Positions 1 to 5,323 of a DNA stretch of 9,644 bases are shown piece after piece. The stretch is from NCBI GenBank assembly GCA_021793135.1, contig JAJYTI010000076.1:1-9644 (forward strand), read 5' to 3'. The first letter of the stretch is position 1, and every line of letters starts with the position of its first letter. A program made the position numbers and the translations under genes. The stretch comes from Bacteroidota bacterium (lineage in GTDB: Bacteria; Bacteroidota; Bacteroidia; Flavobacteriales; Flavobacteriaceae). The notes under the pieces are model-generated. The model did no database searches. It was not told the DNA's origin and saw only the letters and a program-made list of their open reading frames with translations.

Positions 1-1
1 A

Positions 2-499
2 GTTCCAAAAGAAAACCTACTTCCAAATAAATCTGGATTAGGAGCTCCATTAGGTTGTTTAGACTCTGCTAGATTTGGAATTGCATGGGGAGCTATCGGT
101 GCAGCAATGGATTGTTACGACACGGCGTTGCGCTATGCTAAAGAAAGAACGCAATTTGGTAAGCCAATTGCTGCTTATCAATTACAACAAAAGAAATTAG
201 CCGAGATGATTACTGAAATCACCAAGGCGCAATTATTAGCTTGGCGCTTAGGTGTACTTCGTGAAGAGGGAAAGGCTACAAGCGCACAGATTTCTATGGC
301 TAAACGTAACAACGTAGATATGGCTATAAAAATCGCTAGAGAAGCTCGTCAAATCTTAGGAGGAATGGGAATCACAGGAGATTATAGCATTATGCGTCAC
401 TCCATGAACCTAGAAAGTGTTATTACGTATGAAGGTACTCACGATATACACCTACTGATTACTGGATTAGACATCACTGGTGAAAATGCTTTTAAATAA
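2..499 (+). CDS. acyl-CoA dehydrogenase, glutaryl-CoA dehydrogenase-like (3' part)
   Basis: This is the C-terminal 165 residues of a flavin-dependent acyl-CoA dehydrogenase; the frame is open through the left edge, so roughly the first 220-230 residues of a normal ~390-residue protein lie outside. The visible part is the C-terminal helical domain: an ARFGIAWGAIGAAM helix, YAKERTQFGKPIAAYQLQQ (substrate/FAD region), an ILGGMGITGDY segment, then NLESVITYEGTHDIHLLITG near the end. In the glutaryl-CoA dehydrogenase branch the glutamate of TYEGT is the catalytic base that removes the alpha proton, and TYEGTHDIH followed by ITG is typical of that branch. By family knowledge it would oxidise (and perhaps decarboxylate) glutaryl-CoA in lysine/tryptophan breakdown in the cytoplasm, passing electrons to ETF. 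Substrate is an inference, since the acyl-binding residues of the N-terminal half are not visible. It ends at TAA just before a hairpin terminator. Confidence 0.9.
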   Translation, partial: VPKENLLPNKSGLGAPLGCLDSARFGIAWGAIGAAMDCYDTALRYAKERTQFGKPIAAYQLQQKKLAEMITEITKAQLLAWRLGVLREEGKATSAQISMAKRNNVDMAIKIAREARQILGGMGITGDYSIMRHSMNLESVITYEGTHDIHLLITGLDITGENAFK

Positions 500-524
500 A
501 CCAGAACACAGATAAACCTAAAAT

Positions 525-561
525 AATAAGGGCGATACAGATAATTTGTATCGCCCTTATT
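525..561. terminator. bidirectional intrinsic terminator between convergent genes
   Basis: A perfect 14-bp inverted repeat, AATAAGGGCGATAC at 525-538 and GTATCGCCCTTATT at 548-561, encloses a 9-nt loop. The arms are GC-rich in the middle and A/T at the base, so either strand yields a hairpin followed by a U-rich stretch. It lies between the acyl-CoA dehydrogenase end at 499 and the ferredoxin end at 628, which converge, and so probably serves both. Confidence 0.88.
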
Positions 562-627
562 TATTAAAATAAATCTAACCAAAAATCTACATGTATCCCT
601 ATAGGAAAACATCTACTACTTCCTAAA

Positions 628-960
628 CTATTCTTCAGGAGCTAGTTCTATTTTTAAACCATCCATTTCTGGGGTTATAAAAAGCTGACAACTAAGCCTG
701 CTTGAATCTTTTACATTAAATGCCTCGGATAGCATTGCTTCTTCTTCATCGCCCATTTCTTCCAGGGTTTCTTCCCCTTCTAAAATATAGCATTGGCAAG
801 AAGCACACATAGCCATTCCTCCACAAACTCCTATAGTTCCTTCTGGAGCTAATTCGTATGAACGAATAAGTTCCATAACGTTCATATTCATATCTGTAGG
901 AGCATCTACAGCATGCACTTCTCCGTCTCTATCGGTTATTGTGATTTTTATTGTATCCAT
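628..960 (-). CDS. [2Fe-2S] ferredoxin, adrenodoxin type
   Basis: A 110-residue acidic soluble electron carrier. The cluster ligands follow the adrenodoxin/ISC-ferredoxin pattern C-x5-C-x2-C-x35-C: C46, C52, C55 and C91; an extra cysteine at 57 makes a CQC. The stretch GEETLEEMGDEEEAMLS (about residues 62-78) resembles the acidic interaction helix that vertebrate and bacterial ISC-type ferredoxins use to dock their reductases, and RLSCQ (88-92) is the usual fourth-ligand context. It is the last gene of the leftward operon and its start is 22 nt after the stop of the ferredoxin reductase gene. The ATG is preceded by AGAGGAG at a 3-nt spacing, an unusually Shine-Dalgarno-like leader for this phylum though closer than optimal. 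The neighbouring reductase is the obvious partner; the final electron acceptor (Fe-S assembly, a P450 or another enzyme) cannot be read from the sequence. Confidence 0.93.
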   Translation of the reverse strand: MDTIKITITDRDGEVHAVDAPTDMNMNVMELIRSYELAPEGTIGVCGGMAMCASCQCYILEGEETLEEMGDEEEAMLSEAFNVKDSSRLSCQLFITPEMDGLKIELAPEE

Positions 961-982
961 CTACTCCTCTGAAAATAAGTAA

Positions 983-2038
983 TTAATCAAACGCTTTTAC
1001 TACTGCTTTCGGAGCTTCTTTTAAGCTACCATCAAATCCTTTTACTCCACCAACCGTTGTGTACTTTAAAACAAAACGTTTCCCAGGATTAATTCGTTGG
1101 TAAGCGCTCTGACACATTAAAGTAGCTTCGTGGAAACCACAAAGAATTAACTTAAGCTTTCCTGGATAGGTATTGATATCACCAATAGCATATACTCCAG
1201 GAATATTGGTTTGATAGTCTAAGGTATTATCTACCTTAATTGCATTCTTTTCGATCTCTAATCCCCAATCTGCAAGTGGTCCTAATTTAGGAGCTAATCC
1301 AAATAATGGAATTAAGTAATCGCAAGATTTATGGAAGACATCTCCATCTGCTTTTTTTATGGTTATTTTCTCTAATTTATCTTCACCATGTAAAGCAACA
1401 ACTTCTGCTGGAGTTATTAGTTCTACCTTACCAGCATCCTTTAAAGCTTGTACTTTCTCTACACTATCGAGCGCACCTCGGAATTCATTTCTACGATGAA
1501 TTAGCGTAAGTGATTTTGCTTTTTCTGCTAAGTAAATTGTCCAGTCTAAAGCGGAGTCTCCTCCTCCAGCAATGATAATATCTTTGCCCTCGAATTGTTC
1601 TGGATTTTTTACCATATACTCCACACCACGCTCTTCGTAAAATTCTAATTTATCTAATTTAGGCTTACGAGGTTCAAAACTTCCTAATCCCCCAGCAATT
1701 GCAACGATAGGCGCATGGTGTTTTGTACCTTTATTTGTGGTGACAATAAATGTTCCGTCTTCTAATTTCTCTAGTGTTTCTGCACGTTCTCCTAATGTAA
1801 ATGTTGGCTCGAACGGCTCTATTTGTTTCATTAAATTATCTACTAACACTCCTGCATCTACTTCTGGGAAACCAGGAATATCGTAAATAGGTTTTTTAGG
1901 ATAAAGTTCTGCTAACTGTCCACCTGGTTGTGGTAATGCATCGATAATATGACAACGCATTTTTAATAAACCAGCTTCAAATACGGTGAAAAGTCCAGTA
2001 GGTCCTGCCCCTATAATTAATATATCGGTTTTAATCAT
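983..2038 (-). CDS. ferredoxin-NADP+ reductase, thioredoxin-reductase-like type
   Basis: A 351-residue FAD/NAD(P) flavoprotein of the kind typified by Bacillus YumC and Chlorobium FNR, which exchanges electrons between NADPH and ferredoxin. Seen: FAD-binding GAGPTG at 10-15, the QPGGQL/LYPKKPIYDIPGFP block at 37-58, the NADP-binding GGGDSA at 158-163 followed by LDW, the HRRNEFR arginine cluster at 181-187 expected to hold the 2'-phosphate of NADPH, and the second FAD motif AIGD at 284-287 followed by INTYPGK. It lacks the redox CxxC of true thioredoxin reductases, and its C-terminal tail (after about 320) fits the FNR family extension. It sits 24 nt after the nfu stop and just before the ferredoxin gene, so the two form a redox pair on one transcript. 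Direction of flow in vivo (NADPH to ferredoxin) is inferred from the biosynthetic neighbours. Confidence 0.9.
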   Translation of the reverse strand: MIKTDILIIGAGPTGLFTVFEAGLLKMRCHIIDALPQPGGQLAELYPKKPIYDIPGFPEVDAGVLVDNLMKQIEPFEPTFTLGERAETLEKLEDGTFIVTTNKGTKHHAPIVAIAGGLGSFEPRKPKLDKLEFYEERGVEYMVKNPEQFEGKDIIIAGGGDSALDWTIYLAEKAKSLTLIHRRNEFRGALDSVEKVQALKDAGKVELITPAEVVALHGEDKLEKITIKKADGDVFHKSCDYLIPLFGLAPKLGPLADWGLEIEKNAIKVDNTLDYQTNIPGVYAIGDINTYPGKLKLILCGFHEATLMCQSAYQRINPGKRFVLKYTTVGGVKGFDGSLKEAPKAVVKAFD

Positions 2039-2062
2039 ATTATTATAATTCTAATTTAGAAT

Positions 2063-2305
2063 CTAATGTACAATTTCATCTATATTGATTACTTTTTCTA
2101 TTTGTGGCACATGCTTTTTTATAGTCATTTCCACACCGGTTTTCAGAGTCATCTGATTTACCGAGCAACCAACACAGTTACCATGTAACTTAACGTACAC
2201 GATATTATCTTCGATGGAAATAATAGAAATATCTCCTCCATCACCTTGTAAAAAGGGTCTAATTTCTTGTATCGCTTTTTCTACTTGTACTTGTAAATCT
2301 TCCAT
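2063..2305 (-). CDS. NifU/Nfu C-terminal-domain Fe-S cluster carrier
   Basis: An 80-residue stand-alone Nfu domain. It starts with the helix EKAIQEIRPFLQGDGGDI and has the signature GNCVGCSVNQMTLK, with the two cluster-binding cysteines at 44 and 47. Nfu proteins dimerise, hold a [4Fe-4S] cluster between the two CxxC motifs and hand it to apo-enzymes in the cytoplasm. It lacks the N-terminal scaffold domain of NifU and the degenerate A-type domain of enterobacterial NfuA, so this is the minimal form. It begins 14 nt downstream of the mrp stop, in the same operon, which links two carriers of Fe-S clusters. The name is secure at family level; its target proteins are unknown. Confidence 0.93.
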   Translation of the reverse strand: MEDLQVQVEKAIQEIRPFLQGDGGDISIISIEDNIVYVKLHGNCVGCSVNQMTLKTGVEMTIKKHVPQIEKVINIDEIVH

Positions 2306-2319
2306 CTTTATCGTCTTAT

Positions 2320-3453
2320 TTATTTCACGGCACTACATCCCGCCATAGTAGTTATTTTAATTGCCTCTGTTGCTGGCAACTCTGTATTTCTACGAACTGT
2401 TTCTTCTACCGCATTACGAGTAAACTCTTCAAAAGCTTGAGCTACTGTAGTGTTCTCTTGAAGTGCAGCAGGTCTACCAGCATCTCCGGCTTCTCTAATG
2501 CTTTGTACTATTGGTATTTCTCCTAGGAATGGTACGCGTAAATCTTCTGCTAAATGCTGTGCACCTTTTTCACCAAAAATATAATATTTGTTTTCAGGTA
2601 ACTCAGCTGGTGTGAAATACGCCATATTTTCTACAATTCCTAACACAGGAACACTGATGTTTTCTTGTTGGAACATTGCTACTCCTTTACGTGCATCGGC
2701 TAGTGCTACATTTTGAGGTGTGCTCACTACAACAGCTCCTGTAATTGGTAGCGCTTGCATGATACTTAAATGGATATCTCCTGTGCCTGGAGGCAAATCA
2801 ATAAGCAAGAAATCCAACTCTCCCCAATCGGCATCGAATATCAATTGATTTAAAGCTTTGGCTGCCATAGGACCTCTCCAGATTACAGCTTGATCGGGTT
2901 TAGTAAAGAATCCAATAGAAAGGATTTTTATTCCGTAGTTTTCAATTGGTTTCATTTTGCTTTTGCCATTGACTTTTACAGACAGTGGTTTCTCATTAGC
3001 AACATCAAACATAATTGGCACAGATGGACCATAAATATCGGCATCTAATACTCCTACTTTAAAGCCCATTTTTGATAAGCTCACTGCAAAATTTGAAGTT
3101 ACGGTAGATTTACCTACCCCTCCTTTTCCAGAAGCTACTGCTACAATATTTTTAATACCCGGAATGGGTTGTCCTTTTATAAGATTTGGATTTTGTTGTG
3201 GTGCTTTTTCAACTTTTATATTTACTTGCACTTTGGCATCCGGATGAACTTTTTCTTTTATAACCTTTATGATATCTGCTTCTGCACGTTTTTTAATATG
3301 CAATGCTGGAGTGGTCATTTTTATATCTACCACAACCTCATCTGCAAAAGTCATCACATTTTGAACTGCTCCACTCTCTATCATACTCTTACCATCTCCG
3401 GGAAGACTGATAGTATCTAGAGCTTTAAATATATCTTCTCTTTTCAACTTCAT
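2320..3453 (-). CDS. mrp: Mrp/NBP35-family Fe-S cluster carrier ATPase (ApbC)
   Basis: A 377-residue P-loop ATPase with an N-terminal MIP18/DUF59-like domain (about 1-85) joined to a MinD/ParA-type ATPase (about 100-350). Seen: the deviant Walker A SGKGGVGKST at 108-117, the VLDADIYGPSVP block at 135-146, Walker B LLIDLPPGTGD at 216-226, and STPQNVALADARKG at 244-257. Family members bind a [4Fe-4S] cluster at the dimer interface and pass it on under ATP control. Oddly, the region that normally carries the bridging CxxC reads VENMAYFTPAELPENKYYIF (274-293) with no cysteine; the only cysteine in the protein is C373 in the tail TTMAGCSAVK. It is first in the leftward operon with nfu, the ferredoxin reductase and ferredoxin. 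The family call is strong; cluster binding by this lineage variant is uncertain. Confidence 0.93.
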   Translation of the reverse strand: MKLKREDIFKALDTISLPGDGKSMIESGAVQNVMTFADEVVVDIKMTTPALHIKKRAEADIIKVIKEKVHPDAKVQVNIKVEKAPQQNPNLIKGQPIPGIKNIVAVASGKGGVGKSTVTSNFAVSLSKMGFKVGVLDADIYGPSVPIMFDVANEKPLSVKVNGKSKMKPIENYGIKILSIGFFTKPDQAVIWRGPMAAKALNQLIFDADWGELDFLLIDLPPGTGDIHLSIMQALPITGAVVVSTPQNVALADARKGVAMFQQENISVPVLGIVENMAYFTPAELPENKYYIFGEKGAQHLAEDLRVPFLGEIPIVQSIREAGDAGRPAALQENTTVAQAFEEFTRNAVEETVRRNTELPATEAIKITTMAGCSAVK

Positions 3454-3493
3454 ATTAAAGCACTGATTATAAATTTAGACTAATTCTAAATAG

Positions 3494-3501
3494 CAAATAT
3501 A
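3494..3501 (-). promoter_or_regulatory. candidate -7 box for the mrp operon
   Basis: On the minus strand this reads TATATTTG, matching the Bacteroidota -7 consensus TAnnTTTG. It lies 40 nt upstream of the mrp ATG, giving a leader of roughly 30-35 nt. A clear -33 TTTG is not visible at the expected spacing; a hairpin (3523-3546) occupies that upstream area. Promoter call rests on the box and its position only. Confidence 0.45.
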
Positions 3502-3522
3502 CAAGATATCTGCGAATTTTAT

Positions 3523-3546
3523 GGGATAAACGATTATCGTTTGCCC
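3523..3546 (-). terminator. hairpin downstream of the ATL gene (terminator or leader element)
   Basis: GGG (3523-3525) pairs with CCC (3544-3546), and inside it AAACGA (3528-3533) pairs with TCGTTT (3537-3542) around a 3-nt loop; a small asymmetric AT/G bulge separates the two stems. On the minus strand the hairpin is followed by ATAAAATT, not a clean U run, so termination would be weak. It stands 57 nt after the stop of the alkyltransferase-like gene and just upstream of the mrp promoter box, so it may end the trmB operon, or act as a binding site or leader structure for mrp. Confidence 0.45.
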
Positions 3547-3563
3547 GAATATTTTTCCAGATG

Positions 3564-3571
3564 CAAAGATA
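3564..3571 (-). promoter_or_regulatory. second candidate -7 box upstream of mrp
   Basis: The minus strand reads TATCTTTG followed by CA, a very good Bacteroidota -7 box; no convincing -33 TTG was found about 19-20 nt upstream. It is 111 nt from the mrp start and upstream of the 3523-3546 hairpin, so a transcript starting here would carry that hairpin in a leader of about 100 nt. It could be the distal of two mrp promoters. Confidence 0.4.
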
Positions 3572-3602
3572 CAAACTAGCTAGGATAATGGATTGATTAA
3601 TA

Positions 3603-3935
3603 TCACTTTAATAAATCCATTGGATCCCAAAAATGCTGTTCATAATTTTGGACCTGATTATCAACAATTTCTATTCCTTCACTCTCTAGCATACGCTGCA
3701 TAGTGTCGGTTCCTGGGAAGTTATGTTTACCGCTCAACATACCTATCCTATTTACTACTCTATGTGCTGGCACTCCCCCAGCTTTGCTTGCATTATTCAT
3801 TGCCCAACCTACCATACGAGCACTTTGCGGCGAACCCAAATAACGAGCTATAGCACCATAACTCGTTACCTTTCCTTCTGGTATTTGTCGAGCAACCTCA
3901 TAAACCTTATCATAAAAACTCTTCTCTTTTTCCAT
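3603..3935 (-). CDS. alkyltransferase-like (ATL) protein, MGMT family with PAHR in place of PCHR
   Basis: A 110-residue single-domain homologue of O6-alkylguanine-DNA alkyltransferase. The DNA-binding core is clear: IPEGKVTSYGAIARYLGSP (18-36) with the Tyr26 that helps flip the base, SARMVGWAM (38-46) with the arginine finger R40, and GVPAHRVVNRIGMLSGK (54-70). The alkyl-accepting cysteine of PCHR is alanine here (A57), so it cannot repair DNA by suicide transfer. Family members of this kind (E. coli YbaZ, S. pombe Atl1, which have PWHR) bind O6-alkylguanine and flag it for nucleotide excision repair; that role is inferred. I chose the ATG at 3933-3935 over one 66 nt upstream: the upstream choice would add 22 residues lying inside the lysE gene, while this one starts 5 nt after the lysE stop and opens with MEKEKSFYDKVYEV, the family's normal N terminus. 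Last gene of the trmB operon. Confidence 0.9.
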   Translation of the reverse strand: MEKEKSFYDKVYEVARQIPEGKVTSYGAIARYLGSPQSARMVGWAMNNASKAGGVPAHRVVNRIGMLSGKHNFPGTDTMQRMLESEGIEIVDNQVQNYEQHFWDPMDLLK

Positions 3936-3940
3936 TTCGA

Positions 3941-4558
3941 TTACAGCAATTGCAATAAGGTTATAAGCGCTATTAATCCTGTTATTCCGCCAATAAGCCA
4001 ATTTAAATTGAGCTTATGTATACGAGTAGATCGCTCTTCTTTAAAATATTTGATGTAAGCACTAAGAGTAAAAAAGGTACCTAAACCTGATGCTATTATG
4101 GTAACTATAAAAGGTAGAGCGGCAAAATCTAAGAGATTATAATTGGAAAAAGTTACACCAATATAAACCCAATATGGCAACGGAAATAGATTTATAGCGG
4201 CAAGGAACAATCCTGTAAAAAATCTGTTTGTATGTGAATTTCTACTTTCTGTTGGCACCTTAATACGGGTATCTTTTGCTAAAAACAAAAAATAAATACT
4301 CAAAGCAAAAAAGACTGCTACCGCAAATCGTTTTAACAATATAATATACTCTGGGTGTCTGGTAAGGTATCCAGCTAATAATAAACCTACAGCCGTTTGG
4401 GCTATTACAGTAAATCCTACTCCCACGGAAAACAAATAAGCTCTACTTGCTCCTTCTTGCATTCGAATCTTAGCTGCCGACAAATTGAGTAATCCTGGAG
4501 GTATAACTCCGATTAACGAAGCTATAAAGCCAATTAAAAAGTTATTTAGTACCTCCAT
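3941..4558 (-). CDS. LysE/RhtB-family amino-acid exporter
   Basis: A 205-residue inner-membrane protein with about six hydrophobic helices (near 6-28, 40-64, 73-94, 112-134, 147-170 and 185-204), the usual size and layout of LysE translocators. The N-terminal GVIPPGLLNLSAAK (17-30) is the family's conserved first-helix signature, and a hydrophilic charged loop separates helices 3 and 4 (about 95-111). Members export amino acids or related metabolites using the proton-motive force; the substrate cannot be read from sequence. The gene starts 12 nt after the trmB stop and ends 5 nt before the alkyltransferase-like gene, so it is co-transcribed with both. No functional link to tRNA methylation or DNA damage is obvious. 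Confidence 0.88.
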   Translation of the reverse strand: MEVLNNFLIGFIASLIGVIPPGLLNLSAAKIRMQEGASRAYLFSVGVGFTVIAQTAVGLLLAGYLTRHPEYIILLKRFAVAVFFALSIYFLFLAKDTRIKVPTESRNSHTNRFFTGLFLAAINLFPLPYWVYIGVTFSNYNLLDFAALPFIVTIIASGLGTFFTLSAYIKYFKEERSTRIHKLNLNWLIGGITGLIALITLLQLL

Positions 4559-4570
4559 TAAACTACTGTT

Positions 4571-5257
4571 TTACTTATTCCATTCGTCTAACTGAAAACG
4601 CAAATAAGTTATTTTTTTATTTTCTTCTAAATATCGTTTTTCGTAATACGTTTGAATTGCTGTTGCATCTTCTGGTGAGTAAGTATTAATATACACATCA
4701 TGATGTGCATAGTCGATAGGCACACCAGAACCTTGCAGCAAACCTATAGTATATCCATGTAAAAATTCTGAATCTGTTTTTAAATGGACAAACCCACCTG
4801 GTTTTAAAATTTTCTTATATCTAGCTAAGAATTCTGGATTGGTAAGTCGGTGCTTGGTACGTTGGTATTTTATTTGAGGATCGGGAAAAGTAATCCAAAT
4901 CTCATCTACTTCATCTTTATCAAATAAATGATCTATAAGTTCTATTTGCGAACGTAAAAAACAAACATTATTTAACCCTAACTCTAATGCTGTTTTAGCT
5001 CCACGCCAAAATCGTGCTCCTTTTATATCTACTCCAAGATAATTTTTGTCTGGATATCGTTGTGCTAAACCTACAGAATACTCTCCTTTACCACAGCCAA
5101 GTTCTAAGACTAAAGGATTGTTATTTTTAAATATTCGTTTTTTCCAATTGCCTTTTAAATCTAAAGCATTATCAAAAACTTGTTCTCTAGTTGGTTGAAT
5201 CACATTAGGGAACGTCTCATTTTCCCTAAATCTTTTTAATTTATTTTTACTTCCCAA
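4571..5257 (-). CDS. trmB: tRNA (guanine-46-N7)-methyltransferase
   Basis: A 228-residue SAM-dependent Rossmann methyltransferase that makes m7G46 in the tRNA variable loop. Seen: SAM-binding LELGCGKGEYSVGLA at 51-65, the acidic end of strand 2 in YLGVDIKGAR at 73-82, ITFPDPQIK at 122-130 (the family's catalytic/RNA-facing PDP motif), KHRLTNPEFL at 135-144, LKPGGFVHLKTDSEF at 151-165, and a C-terminal YEKRYLEENKKITYLRF block. Length fits TrmB. The start is a TTG at 5255-5257: the protein then opens with MGSKNKLKRF, the conserved N terminus in related bacteria, and no in-frame ATG lies just upstream. A -7-like box at 5275-5282 is close upstream, implying a very short leader. First gene of a trmB-lysE-ATL operon. 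Confidence 0.95.
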   Translation of the reverse strand: MGSKNKLKRFRENETFPNVIQPTREQVFDNALDLKGNWKKRIFKNNNPLVLELGCGKGEYSVGLAQRYPDKNYLGVDIKGARFWRGAKTALELGLNNVCFLRSQIELIDHLFDKDEVDEIWITFPDPQIKYQRTKHRLTNPEFLARYKKILKPGGFVHLKTDSEFLHGYTIGLLQGSGVPIDYAHHDVYINTYSPEDATAIQTYYEKRYLEENKKITYLRFQLDEWNK

Positions 5258-5274
5258 TGTTGCTATAATTTTTG

Positions 5275-5282
5275 CAAAAATA
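5275..5282 (-). promoter_or_regulatory. candidate -7 box of the trmB operon
   Basis: The minus strand reads TATTTTTG, matching TAnnTTTG. It stands 17 nt upstream of the TTG start of trmB, so the mRNA would begin only about 8-12 nt before the start codon. It lies in the 66-nt gap after the histidine kinase gene; no clear -33 TTTG is visible. Supports independent transcription of trmB-lysE-ATL, though readthrough from the kinase gene is possible since no hairpin terminator is evident in the gap. Confidence 0.5.
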
Positions 5283-5323
5283 CAGAATCTTCTTTGAATC
5301 TATTCTTTAAAAGGTTTCGAGTT

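Noticed and set aside
1306..1509. Short + strand open frame inside the ferredoxin reductase gene
   Set aside because: Leucine/histidine-rich composition typical of an antisense shadow; the minus strand encodes a complete conserved enzyme.
983..2038. Thioredoxin reductase
   Set aside because: No redox-active CxxC is present between the NADP-binding and FAD-binding parts; the sequence order and tail match the YumC-type ferredoxin reductase.
3169..3420. Short + strand open frame inside mrp
   Set aside because: Phenylalanine/tyrosine-rich shadow of the conserved MIP18-like and linker region on the opposite strand.
3603..3935. Active O6-methylguanine-DNA methyltransferase
   Set aside because: The acceptor cysteine of PCHR is alanine, so alkyl transfer is not possible.
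3936..4001. A 22-residue N-terminal extension of the alkyltransferase-like protein starting at 4001
   Set aside because: It would lie wholly inside the 3' end of the lysE gene, and its residues do not resemble the family's N terminus. The ATG at 3933-3935, 5 nt after the lysE stop, opens with the expected helix.
3723..4058. + strand open frame across the alkyltransferase-like and lysE genes
   Set aside because: Antisense to two well-supported genes with no motif or promoter of its own.
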